Source of the DNA: Halodesulfovibrio aestuarii DSM 17919 = ATCC 29578
Lineage (GTDB): Bacteria > Desulfobacterota > Desulfovibrionia > Desulfovibrionales > Desulfovibrionaceae
Assembly (NCBI RefSeq): GCF_000384815.1
Contig: NZ_ARQF01000020.1
Coordinates: 62,001-126,000 of the forward strand
Direction: 5' to 3'
Length of the DNA stretch: 64,000 nucleotides
Below, in pieces: positions 9,326 to 17,657 of this stretch. A model generated the notes under the pieces. It worked only from the letters and a program-made list of their open reading frames with translations, did not search any database and was not told the origin of the DNA. Positions within the stretch are counted from its first letter, which is position 1. Each line of letters starts with the position of its first letter. The position numbers were made by a program, and so were the translations under genes.

Positions 9326-9371
9326 GTGCCTTTAGAATTCGTAAGATTCTAAAGGTGGAGGGACTTGGCAC
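9326..9371 (+). promoter_or_regulatory. Structured leader of rpsB
   Basis: CCTTTAGAAT (9329-9338) and ATTCTAAAGG (9346-9355) form a perfect 10-base stem with a 7-base loop. GTGCC (9326-9330) can also pair with GGCAC (9367-9371), closing a larger structure with competing pairs. It lies 35 bases before the ribosome site of rpsB. Ribosomal protein S2 represses its own operon through a leader in enterobacteria; here such a role is only inferred. Confidence 0.45.
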
Positions 9372-9405
9372 GGGGTGGAAGAAAAACCCATTGAAGGAGA
9401 TTACA

Positions 9406-10170
9406 ATGGCTTACGTAACTATGAAACAAATGCTGGAAACCGGTGTTCACTTCGGTCACCAGACCCGTCGTTGGAACCCGAAAATGCGTCCATTTATCTT
9501 TGGTGCTCGTAACGGCATCCATATCATGGACCTCCAGCAGACTGTAAAACTGTACCGTCGTGCTCACGACAAAGTAGTTGAAACTGTTGCCAATGGCGGC
9601 AAAGTTATCTTCATCGGTACCAAGCGTCAGGCTCACGAAGCTGTGAAAACTGAAGCTGGCCGTGCTGATCAGTACTACGTAACCAACCGCTGGATGGGTG
9701 GTACTCTTACCAACTTCCAGACTATCCGTAAGTCTATCGACCGCCTCAAAAAGCTCGAGATCATGTTCGAAGACGGCACCGTTAACCGCTACCAGAAGAA
9801 AGAAATCCTTCGTCTGCGTCGCGAAATGGACAAACTCGAAGCTACTCTTGGTGGTATTAAAAACATGGAACGCCTGCCACAGCTCGCGTTTATTGTTGAC
9901 CCTAAGCGTGAAGATATCGCTGTTAAAGAATGCCGTAAACTCGGTATTCCAATCGTTGCAGTAACTGACTCTAACTGCGATCCTGACGTAATTGATTACA
10001 TCATTCCAGGTAACGACGACGCTATCCGCGCTATTAAGCTTTTCGTATCTCACATTGCAGATGCATGTGCTGAAGGCGGCGCTATGTCTAAAGATGGCAA
10101 AGACGCTGAAGCTGAGATGGTTAAAGCTGCTGAAGCTGAAGAAGCTGCTGAAGCTACCGCATCCGAATAA
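9406..10170 (+). CDS. rpsB: 30S ribosomal protein S2
   Basis: 254 residues from ATG 9406 (AAGGAG six bases upstream). The opening MAYVTMKQMLETGVHFGHQ and RWNPKM are S2 signatures, and the central PRED-A-V-E segment is conserved. The C-terminus is an acidic, Ala/Glu-rich tail. S2 joins the small subunit late and is needed for mRNA binding. It is followed 23 bases later by tsf, the usual operon. Confidence 0.98.
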   Translation: MAYVTMKQMLETGVHFGHQTRRWNPKMRPFIFGARNGIHIMDLQQTVKLYRRAHDKVVETVANGGKVIFIGTKRQAHEAVKTEAGRADQYYVTNRWMGGTLTNFQTIRKSIDRLKKLEIMFEDGTVNRYQKKEILRLRREMDKLEATLGGIKNMERLPQLAFIVDPKREDIAVKECRKLGIPIVAVTDSNCDPDVIDYIIPGNDDAIRAIKLFVSHIADACAEGGAMSKDGKDAEAEMVKAAEAEEAAEATASE

Positions 10171-10193
10171 TTCATTCAGAGGGAGAATAGATC

Positions 10194-11009
10194 ATGGCTA
10201 CTATTACTGCTGCTATGGTTAAGAGCCTGCGCGAAAAAACTGGCGCCGGCATGATGGACTGCAAAAAAGCACTCGTAGAAAACGACGCAGATGAAGCTGC
10301 AGCACTCGACTGGCTCCGCCAGAAAGGTCTGTCTAAAGCTGCTAAAAAAGCAGGTCGCGCTACCTCTGAAGGTCTCGTAGGCTGCGTAGTTGAAGCCAAC
10401 CGCGCTGCTATGGCTGAATTTAAATGCGAAACTGACTTCGTTGCCCGTAACGAAAAGTTCCAGGAAATCGCTGCTAAATTTGCTGCAGACGTTCTTGAAA
10501 ACGGTGCTGAAGATTTCACTGCACGTGTTGAAGCTGAAGTTAACGATGCTATCGCTACCCTCGGTGAAAACATGTCCGCTGGCCGTGCACATCGCATGGA
10601 ACTTTCCGGCGAAGGTATCATCGGCTCCTACGTTCACTCCAACGGCAAAATCGGTGTTCTCGTAGAGATCCTCGGTTCTGACGATGCAGATATGGCTAAA
10701 GGCGTTGCAATGCAGATTGCTGCAACCAACCCTGTAGCTATCGACGAAACCGGCGTACCTGCAGATCTCGTTGCTCGCGAACGCGAAGTTCAGCGTCAGA
10801 AAACCCTCGAAGAGGGCAAACCTGAGAACATCGTAGACAAAATCGTTGACGGTCGTATGGCTAAATTCTTCAAGGAAATCACCCTTGTTAACCAGCCTTA
10901 CATCCGTGACGACAAAATGACTATTCGCGACCTTCTTAAAGGCGCATCCATTGCTTCTTTTGCTCGTTTCGAACTTGGTGAAGACGACGCTAAAGAAGAC
11001 GCTGAATAG
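10194..11009 (+). CDS. tsf: Elongation factor Ts
   Basis: 271 residues. The N-terminal UBA-like domain (about 1-55) includes the family signature LREKTGAGMMDCKKAL, and the TDFVARN motif near 82 marks the core that inserts into EF-Tu. It recycles EF-Tu-GDP to EF-Tu-GTP. GGGAG precedes the ATG. It is slightly shorter than E. coli Ts (283). A strong terminator follows, so the rpsB-tsf unit ends here and is separate from the sugar genes downstream. Confidence 0.98.
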   Translation: MATITAAMVKSLREKTGAGMMDCKKALVENDADEAAALDWLRQKGLSKAAKKAGRATSEGLVGCVVEANRAAMAEFKCETDFVARNEKFQEIAAKFAADVLENGAEDFTARVEAEVNDAIATLGENMSAGRAHRMELSGEGIIGSYVHSNGKIGVLVEILGSDDADMAKGVAMQIAATNPVAIDETGVPADLVAREREVQRQKTLEEGKPENIVDKIVDGRMAKFFKEITLVNQPYIRDDKMTIRDLLKGASIASFARFELGEDDAKEDAE

Positions 11010-11039
11010 AGAACCTACGTTTATCTGACAGCTTATAAG

Positions 11040-11067
11040 GGGGGAGAGTTTTCTCTCCCCCTTTTTT
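11040..11067 (+). terminator. Intrinsic terminator after tsf
   Basis: GGGGGAGAG pairs with CTCTCCCCC around a TTTT loop, followed by TTTTTT. This is a very strong canonical terminator. Confidence 0.95.
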
Positions 11068-11195
11068 ACGCGTAACCTTAAGTTCTATATAATCTTAGAA
11101 GTTACCAGACGTAAAACTAGCTGTTTTTTTATCTACCGCTAGGCTACTATTATGTGTATATTGACGAGAGCAAGAAACATAATAAAGGTTACACC

Positions 11196-12332
11196 GTGAA
11201 CATTCCTTTCAACAAACCTTGCCACAACAGCAACACACTCAAATACATTTGCGATGCATTTGAGCGTAATCAAACTGCTGGTGACGGCGCCTACACCAAA
11301 CTGTGTAATAAATGGATTGAAAAACAATTTTCTGTAGCTAAATCTCTTCTTACCCACTCTTGTACCGCAGCACTCGAAATGGGTGCTCTTCTTTTTTCAG
11401 TAAAAGAAGGGGACGAAGTAATTATGCCTTCGTTCACCTTTGTTTCTACTGCAAACGCATTTGTTCTACGTGGGGCAACCCCTGTCTTTGTCGACATTCG
11501 ACCAGATACGTACAACCTCGACGAAACACTTATCGAAGAAGCCATCACGCCACGTACCAAGGCAATTGTACCTGTGCACTACGCCGGTGTTGGATGTGAG
11601 ATGGATACGATTTGTGACATTGCAGCAACACATGATCTCAAAGTCCTAGAAGATGCAGCACAAGGTTTTGGTGCTACCTATAAAGGCAAAGCGCTCGGCT
11701 CCATCGGTGAGTTAGGAGCCCTCAGCTTTCATGAAACTAAAAATATCATGTCCGGAGAAGGCGGTGCCTTGATCATCAATGATACCTCCTACTGCGAGCA
11801 AGCAGAAATCATCCGTGAAAAAGGTACCAACCGCAGTAAATTTTTCCGCGGTCAGGTAGACAAGTATACATGGGTAGCTCCCGGATCAAGCTACCTGCCA
11901 AGTGATATTTTAGCAGCATGTCTCTATTCTCTTCTTGAAGACGCTTCCCCTATTAATGCAAGAAGAATGGATATATGGAATCGCTACAACAACGCGCTCA
12001 AGCCATTTGAAGAAAAAGGCATCATCAAGCGTCCTACAATTCCGGATTATTGCACCCACAATGCGCATATGTACCAAATTCTACTGCCCGACTTAGAAAC
12101 ACGGACTGAATTTATTGCACATTTGAAGCAGTACAACATTACAGCACCTTTTCATTACATTCCACTGCACTCTGCTCCAGCAGGTCTTAAGTATGGCCGT
12201 ACCAGCGGTGAACTGAATGTTACCGACGTTATTTCCGACACCCTTGTTCGCTTGCCGCTGTTCTTTGACCTGAGTGATGAGAATGCTAACCTGGTTATTG
12301 AAATTGTATCCGAATTTTTACAGAAACTGTAG
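11196..12332 (+). CDS. wecE: dTDP-4-amino-4,6-dideoxygalactose transaminase (WecE/RffA type)
   Basis: 378 residues from GTG 11196 (AAGG seven bases upstream), matching the start NIPFNKP of the family; an ATG at 11154 in frame adds 14 non-conserved residues. It is a DegT/DnrJ/EryC1/StrS PLP enzyme. Conserved segments include EVIMPSFTFVSTANAF, VPVHYAGVGCEMD, EDAAQG and the Schiff-base lysine in SFHETKN. The enzyme transfers an amino group from glutamate to dTDP-4-keto-6-deoxyglucose for a surface sugar. It pairs with the glycosyltransferase 42 bases downstream. The WecE call rests on the close overall similarity I recognise; the exact sugar is inferred. Confidence 0.88.
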   Translation: MNIPFNKPCHNSNTLKYICDAFERNQTAGDGAYTKLCNKWIEKQFSVAKSLLTHSCTAALEMGALLFSVKEGDEVIMPSFTFVSTANAFVLRGATPVFVDIRPDTYNLDETLIEEAITPRTKAIVPVHYAGVGCEMDTICDIAATHDLKVLEDAAQGFGATYKGKALGSIGELGALSFHETKNIMSGEGGALIINDTSYCEQAEIIREKGTNRSKFFRGQVDKYTWVAPGSSYLPSDILAACLYSLLEDASPINARRMDIWNRYNNALKPFEEKGIIKRPTIPDYCTHNAHMYQILLPDLETRTEFIAHLKQYNITAPFHYIPLHSAPAGLKYGRTSGELNVTDVISDTLVRLPLFFDLSDENANLVIEIVSEFLQKL

Positions 12333-12374
12333 CCTGTCTACAAACCATACGTCTTGTAAACTGCAGAGAAAATA

Positions 12375-13145
12375 ATGGCGACAACTACAGGCTTAATACT
12401 GACATACAACGGCGGCAGGACGCTTAAGCAATGCATTGAATCTCTCAAGTTCTGTGACACCATTCTTGTTGTTGATTCTTTTTCTACAGACAACACCGTT
12501 GCTATCGCAGAAAGTCTTGATGCTACAGTTATCCAAAATGCATGGAATGGCCCTGCAGCTCAATTCGAGTTTGCATTTACCCAAATTGATACTGATTGGG
12601 TTGTAAGCCTTGATCAGGATGAGGTGTGCACATCCTCCCTCAAAGCTAAAATTGTTGACGCCCTCTCTCATGCATCGGATAACACTGCGGGATACTATAC
12701 CAAGCGCAAGAGTTGGTATTACAACCGTTTTATGAAGCACTCAGGATGGTATCCTGACTGGTTATTCCGTGTTTTCCGACCAGAAAAACTTGAGGTGAAA
12801 GTGAGCGGAGCTCACTACTCCTTCCACCCAAAAGGACAAACAGACAAATTAGACGCTGAGATTCTGCATTACCCGTACATGAGCTTTGCCCAGCATTTGC
12901 AAAAGATCGACTCATACGCGCAGCAAGGCGCAGACGACCTCCGTGCTAAGGGAAAAAAGGGCGGTTTATATAGAGGGATTGCTCACGGAACAATGCGTTT
13001 TATAAAACTCTATTTCATTAAACTTGGCTTTCTTGATGGCAAGGCCGGGCTTATTAATGCAATACACGGAGCTTTTTACGCCTTTCTCAAATACGTTCGA
13101 GTTACGGAAGGTACATGGGGTGCTCCATTTGATGCAGACAATTAA
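12375..13145 (+). CDS. Family 2 glycosyltransferase (WaaE/LpsA-like)
   Basis: 256 residues. It has a GT-A fold start (LILTYNGGRTLKQCIESL), the nucleotide site VVDSFSTDNT and the catalytic-type acidic motif SLDQDE near 76-81. The W-Y-P-D-W-L-F-R-V-F-R segment is typical of the lipopolysaccharide core glucosyl/heptosyl-type branch (KdtX/WaaE). It probably adds a sugar to LPS or another envelope glycan on the cytoplasmic face. No terminator separates it from pyrH 51 bases downstream, so the sugar pair may be co-transcribed with pyrH-frr. Confidence 0.85.
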   Translation: MATTTGLILTYNGGRTLKQCIESLKFCDTILVVDSFSTDNTVAIAESLDATVIQNAWNGPAAQFEFAFTQIDTDWVVSLDQDEVCTSSLKAKIVDALSHASDNTAGYYTKRKSWYYNRFMKHSGWYPDWLFRVFRPEKLEVKVSGAHYSFHPKGQTDKLDAEILHYPYMSFAQHLQKIDSYAQQGADDLRAKGKKGGLYRGIAHGTMRFIKLYFIKLGFLDGKAGLINAIHGAFYAFLKYVRVTEGTWGAPFDADN

Positions 13146-13196
13146 AACACTAACTTGTGGTGTTGTTATTCTTTTATAACTGAAAAGAGGATATTT

Positions 13197-13913
13197 ATGA
13201 GCGAATTACGCTATAAACGCGTTCTGATTAAACTTAGCGGCGAAGCACTTGCCGGTGATGGCAAGTTTGGTATTGATCCGGAAACAGTTGCAGGAGTCTG
13301 TACTGAAATCGCTGAACTTGCTGATATGGGATTGCAGATTGCTCTCGTTATCGGCGGCGGTAACATTTTCCGCGGTCTTTCCTCCTCTGCAAAAGGCATG
13401 GATCGTTCCTCTGCTGACTACATGGGCATGATGGCAACAGTTATGAACGCAGTCGCTGTTCAGGATCACCTTGAAAAACACGGTCACCCGACCCGTGTAC
13501 TTTCCGCAATCACCATGCAGGAAATCTGTGAGCCATACATCAGACGCCGTGCCGAACGCCACTTGGAAAAAGGCCGCATTGTTATTTGTGCAGCCGGAAC
13601 TGGTAACCCATTTTTCACCACCGATACAGCAGCAGCTCTGCGCGGTATGGAATTAAAATGTGAAGCTATCATTAAAGCTACCAAAGTAGATGGCGTTTAT
13701 GATAAAGATCCTGTAACAAATGACGATGCAGTTATGTTCAAGTCCCTCAGCTTTATTGAGGTACTCCAAAAGAACTTGCGAGTAATGGATTCTACTGCCA
13801 TTTCGCTGTGCATGGAAAACAATGTGCCAATTTTGGTTTGTAACTTGTTCAAGGGTGACGTTCGTAAAGTTATCCTTGGTGAAGATGTTGGTACAATCGT
13901 ACACGGAGGCTAA
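13197..13913 (+). CDS. pyrH: UMP kinase
   Basis: 238 residues from ATG 13197 (AGAGGA upstream); an upstream in-frame start at 13155 would add an unconserved segment. Family motifs: [12 protein letters not shown] at the N-terminus, IGGGNIFRG for the phosphate loop, [12 protein letters not shown] and [12 protein letters not shown]. It phosphorylates UMP to UDP with ATP and in most bacteria is a GTP-activated hexamer. It lies two bases before frr, the common pyrH-frr pair. Confidence 0.97.
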   Translation: MSELRYKRVLIKLSGEALAGDGKFGIDPETVAGVCTEIAELADMGLQIALVIGGGNIFRGLSSSAKGMDRSSADYMGMMATVMNAVAVQDHLEKHGHPTRVLSAITMQEICEPYIRRRAERHLEKGRIVICAAGTGNPFFTTDTAAALRGMELKCEAIIKATKVDGVYDKDPVTNDDAVMFKSLSFIEVLQKNLRVMDSTAISLCMENNVPILVCNLFKGDVRKVILGEDVGTIVHGG

Positions 13914-13915
13914 TC

Positions 13916-14470
13916 ATGGATGATATTCTACTTGATGCCGAAGAAAGAATGGAAAAAGCGTTAGTAGCACTGGAACGGGAATTCAGCCGGTTACGCACTG
14001 GTCGCGCACACGCCAGCCTTGTTGATCACATTATCGTTGATTACTATGGCGCGCCAACCCCTATTGGACAGCTCGCTTCTATTGCTGTTCCAGAGAGCCG
14101 CAGTCTTACTATTCAACCTTGGGACAAAGGTGCTTTTCCTCTCGTAGAAAAAGCTATCATTAACTCTGACCTTGGTCTGACCCCAATGAACGACGGTAAA
14201 CTCATCCGCATCTCTATCCCGATGCTGACTGAAGAACGTCGTCGTGAACTTGTTAAGCTTGCTAAGAAGAGCGTAGAAGATGCAAAAATTGCTATCCGTA
14301 ACGTTCGTCGCGATGCTAATGAGCAGATGAAAAAGCTTGAGAAAGGCAAAGACATTTCCGAAGACGATTGCCGACGCGGTCAGGATGATGTTCAGAAACT
14401 TACTGACTCATTCGTTGCAAAAGCTGATGTTAAAGGAAGTGAAAAAGAAGCAGAAATCATGGAAATCTAA
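13916..14470 (+). CDS. frr: Ribosome recycling factor
   Basis: 184 residues, the standard size. It includes the [11 protein letters not shown] motif, the [12 protein letters not shown] segment that starts the beta domain and the C-terminal [13 protein letters not shown] helix. With EF-G it splits post-termination ribosomes. Its ATG overlaps the pyrH end region closely (TAATCATGG), suggesting coupled translation. A terminator follows. Confidence 0.98.
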   Translation: MDDILLDAEERMEKALVALEREFSRLRTGRAHASLVDHIIVDYYGAPTPIGQLASIAVPESRSLTIQPWDKGAFPLVEKAIINSDLGLTPMNDGKLIRISIPMLTEERRRELVKLAKKSVEDAKIAIRNVRRDANEQMKKLEKGKDISEDDCRRGQDDVQKLTDSFVAKADVKGSEKEAEIMEI

Positions 14471-14503
14471 TTTGCTGATTTGCTTCGGCTGAATTTCAGT
14501 CAT

Positions 14504-14535
14504 AAAAAGGCCGGGTGTTCTATCCGGCCTTTTTT
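14504..14535 (+). terminator. Intrinsic terminator after frr
   Basis: AAAAAGGCCGG pairs with CCGGCCTTTTT around a 9-base loop. It ends the pyrH-frr unit and lies just before uppS, so uppS needs its own promoter or read-through. Confidence 0.9.
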
Positions 14536-14640
14536 GTTATGCTGGGACTGTACTTCAAATTCGCTTTCTTGACGGAATGCGGGCTTTCCCATTATAACTC
14601 AACGTTTCTTTTATTACTCAAACGCATATTGAGGTATGTT

Positions 14641-15384
14641 TTGTCAAATTCACAATTACTGGACAGGGCGACTCTTGAAGCCCTTCCTGTACATGTTTCA
14701 TTCATCATGGATGGAAACGGACGCTGGGCAAAGCGAAGGGGAGAAGAACGTACGGCAGGCCACCGTGCCGGTTCTGAAACAGTCCAGCGTATTGTGCGAG
14801 AATCCCGGAAACTAGGCATCAGCAATGTGACCCTGTACACGTTTTCACGTGAAAACTGGGCACGTCCCAAAAAAGAAGTGAGCTTTCTTTTCGAACTACT
14901 CGTCAGCTTTTTAAAAAAAGAACTCCCTGCTCTAATTGAACAAGATATCAAGCTTAACATTTTCGGTGAAATCAGTGAGTTACCCCTTGCTGCTCGCACG
15001 GCTTTACAGCACGCTATGAAAAAAACCGAAAAGAATACCTCAATGACGCTTAATCTTGCTTTAAACTATTCTGGCAGAGAGGAAATTATTCGTGCGGCAA
15101 AGCAGCTAATTACCGATTCGGTACCTGTGGATGAAATAACGGAAGAAACCTTTGCCGCTAGACTCTATTCTTCTGACATCCCTGATCCTGATTTGATGAT
15201 CCGTACGAGTGGAGAGGTCCGCCTCTCAAATTTCATGCTTTTTCAGCATGCTTACAGCGAAATGTATTTCACCGAAACTTTATGGCCGGATTTCTCAATA
15301 GAGGAATTCCACGACGTGCTCAAGGCATACGCCGCACGGGAACGCCGTTTCGGAAAGACCGGAGACCAACTTAATAATGACTAA
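14641..15384 (+). CDS. uppS: Undecaprenyl diphosphate synthase
   Basis: 247 residues from a TTG at 14641 with GAGG six bases upstream. A longer frame from 14515 would start inside the frr terminator and encode a hydrophobic stretch not found in the family, so I prefer the TTG. Motifs are classical: FIMDGNGRWAKRRG, HRAGSETV, the FSRENW segment and the C-terminal RTSGEVRLSNFMLFQ. It elongates farnesyl diphosphate to the C55 lipid carrier for peptidoglycan and surface sugars. It overlaps cdsA by eight bases. Confidence 0.93.
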   Translation: MSNSQLLDRATLEALPVHVSFIMDGNGRWAKRRGEERTAGHRAGSETVQRIVRESRKLGISNVTLYTFSRENWARPKKEVSFLFELLVSFLKKELPALIEQDIKLNIFGEISELPLAARTALQHAMKKTEKNTSMTLNLALNYSGREEIIRAAKQLITDSVPVDEITEETFAARLYSSDIPDPDLMIRTSGEVRLSNFMLFQHAYSEMYFTETLWPDFSIEEFHDVLKAYAARERRFGKTGDQLNND

Positions 15385-16180
15385 TTCACACAGACAGCGT
15401 TGGATGACCGCACTTGCAGTATTTCCTGTACTTATCGCCGTTCTAGCTATCGGAGACTGGGCACTGCTTGCAGGCCTTCTCGCTGCCAGCGTTGTAGGAC
15501 AGTACGAATTTTACTCAATGTTCTGGCCCCGCAACGAAAAGATGACACTCAAACTTTTCGGCTGCCTCATGGGCATCGCCATCCTCATTGCCTCATACCT
15601 TAACCTGCCGACGGCTGTTATCGGCGTCCTTGTGCTTACTTTCTGGCTAAGCAACTTTGCCTTTCTCAGTAAATACGGCATCACCAAGCGTGATGACGCA
15701 GACTTTACTCAGGCACAGATCGTCACAAGCGGTGTTATGTACCTGCCACTGCTCTTGCAGGCTGCATTCAGCTTTCAACGTATCGAACTCATTCTTGTGC
15801 TCTTTGCTGCTTTTGCATCAGATATCGGTGGATTTTACGCAGGCCGCTTTTTTGGTAAAAATAAAATATGGCCTCGTGTCAGCCCTAAAAAAACCGTCGA
15901 AGGCTCCCTTGGCGGTATGTTCGGCTGCTGCATCATTACACTTACCATCGGCTTAACCTTCGGCACCGCTCCGTGGTATGCTCTTGTTCTGCTTGGAATT
16001 TTTCTCAACTGCGCATCCCAGCTCGGTGACTTTTTTGAATCCGCTCTCAAGCGAACGGTCGGGGTTAAGGATTCCGGCGCGATATTACCAGGACACGGCG
16101 GTGTTCTGGATCGTATCGATTCTATTCTCCTTGTGCTACCTACCTACTGGTTCGCGCAGAGCATTTATTCATTCTTTTAA
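15377..16180 (+). CDS. cdsA: Phosphatidate cytidylyltransferase
   Basis: 267 residues with about seven to eight membrane segments and the CDP-alcohol signature near the C-terminus (GHGGVLDRIDSILLVLP). The SDIGGFYAGRFFGKNK and VSPKKTVEGSLGG segments are conserved. It makes CDP-diacylglycerol from phosphatidic acid and CTP in the inner membrane. The start overlaps the uppS end, and the uppS-cdsA pair is widespread. Confidence 0.96.
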   Translation: MTNSHRQRWMTALAVFPVLIAVLAIGDWALLAGLLAASVVGQYEFYSMFWPRNEKMTLKLFGCLMGIAILIASYLNLPTAVIGVLVLTFWLSNFAFLSKYGITKRDDADFTQAQIVTSGVMYLPLLLQAAFSFQRIELILVLFAAFASDIGGFYAGRFFGKNKIWPRVSPKKTVEGSLGGMFGCCIITLTIGLTFGTAPWYALVLLGIFLNCASQLGDFFESALKRTVGVKDSGAILPGHGGVLDRIDSILLVLPTYWFAQSIYSFF

Positions 16181-16200
16181 CCATCCGGCGGACATGACTT

Positions 16201-17649
16201 ATGGGTGACAAGCGCCAGTCCCTTGATCTTGAACATCTAGACGACCACCTTGAACGGGTTGCCTCGATTATTGGTGATTACATCAAACATATCTCTGATG
16301 CACCAGTCGTGACACAAACCCCAATGGAAGACATTAAAGACGCTCTATTTGAAGAAATGCCGATGAATGGTTCGTCTCCTGATGACGTACTTGATCAGGT
16401 TGAAAAGTCTTTCAAGTCTGCATGTACCAAAATAGGTCACCCTCGATTTTTAGCATGGATAACTACCAGCCCGTCACCGGCAGGTACGATTGGTGAGCTC
16501 CTCAGCGTCGGATTCAATCAGGCCCCCCTACTCTACAAAGGCAGCCCTCCGGCTACAATTTTAGAAAAAGTGGTTCTCAGTTGGTTCGCAAGACTATTCG
16601 GCTATCCCGACACATGGGGTGGAACTCTTGTTTCCGGAGGTACGGTAGCCAACCTTATGGGGATGACTGTAGGACGCCACACACATGCGCCGGAAGTTGC
16701 GGACAGAGGCATGCAGGCTCTTGAAAAGCCACTTACTGTCTACGTTTCTGATCAAGGTCATATGTCCATATACCGTTCTGCCATGCTGCTTGGCATCGGG
16801 CACAACAATGTGCGCAGCGTTCCAACGGACGATGACTGCCGCATGATTCCAGAAGAACTCCACCGCATGATCGAGTCAGATAGAATGGCTGGAATGCAGC
16901 CATATTGCGTTGTTGCGCAAGCTGGGGCCGTTTCCACTGGTTCTATCGATCCTCTCAATGCTATCGCAGACATCTGCAAAGAAATGAAGTTGTGGCTGCA
17001 TGTAGATGCTTCCTACGGCGGTGCGGCTATGATTTCCGATAAGCTGCGTCCTCTATTAGATGGTATTGACCGCGCAGACTCCATTGCAGTCGATCCGCAC
17101 AAATGGTTCTTTATTCCTCTTGAATGTGGCATAACACTCTTTAAGAATAAAAAACAACAAAAGGACACATTCGTAGCGAAAGCTGTATATCTTGGTCAGG
17201 AGACAGACTGGGACTTGAAAAACACCAACTTCCAGCTATCCAGACAAGGACGAGCTCTCAAGCTGTGGTTTGCATTCAAAACATACGGTGTAAAGCGCCT
17301 TGCAGAAATTGTGGACCGAAACCACGAATACGCAAAACTTTTCCACACACTCACAACGGAGTCCCCTAACTGGGAACCAGTGTGTGGTGTTGAACTCTCT
17401 ATGGCCTGTGCCCGTTACATTCCTGATAACTGCTGCGCATGGTCTGAAGCAGAGCTGGACAACCTTCAAGTCGATATTTTGAACGAACTGGAAAAAAGTG
17501 GTCTCGGTTTTATGACTCCCGCCCGCATTTGCGGCAAAGGCGTTATTCGTCTGTGCGTTGCCAACCACCGCACCACTGATGACGACATTATGCTACTCTT
17601 CAACTTTATGACCGAGACAGGCGCAAAGCTTGCAGCTCAACACGCTTAG
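16201..17649 (+). CDS. PLP-dependent group II amino acid decarboxylase
   Basis: 482 residues. The fold-type I PLP decarboxylase core includes LVSGGTVANLMG, the cofactor-stacking HVDASYGG motif and the Schiff-base lysine in VDPHKWFF. GRALKLWFAFKTYGV matches aromatic/diaminobutyrate/glutamate decarboxylases. Possible substrates are L-2,4-diaminobutyrate, tyrosine, aspartate or glutamate; the sequence does not decide. It sits 20 bases after cdsA and 8 before dxr, in an operon where these two are normally next to each other, so it is an insertion into a core lipid/isoprenoid set. It is soluble and cytoplasmic. Confidence 0.88.
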   Translation: MGDKRQSLDLEHLDDHLERVASIIGDYIKHISDAPVVTQTPMEDIKDALFEEMPMNGSSPDDVLDQVEKSFKSACTKIGHPRFLAWITTSPSPAGTIGELLSVGFNQAPLLYKGSPPATILEKVVLSWFARLFGYPDTWGGTLVSGGTVANLMGMTVGRHTHAPEVADRGMQALEKPLTVYVSDQGHMSIYRSAMLLGIGHNNVRSVPTDDDCRMIPEELHRMIESDRMAGMQPYCVVAQAGAVSTGSIDPLNAIADICKEMKLWLHVDASYGGAAMISDKLRPLLDGIDRADSIAVDPHKWFFIPLECGITLFKNKKQQKDTFVAKAVYLGQETDWDLKNTNFQLSRQGRALKLWFAFKTYGVKRLAEIVDRNHEYAKLFHTLTTESPNWEPVCGVELSMACARYIPDNCCAWSEAELDNLQVDILNELEKSGLGFMTPARICGKGVIRLCVANHRTTDDDIMLLFNFMTETGAKLAAQHA

Positions 17650-17657
17650 GACACCTT

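Noticed and set aside
14515-14640. Upstream extension of uppS
   Set aside because: It begins in the frr terminator and has no similarity to the family.
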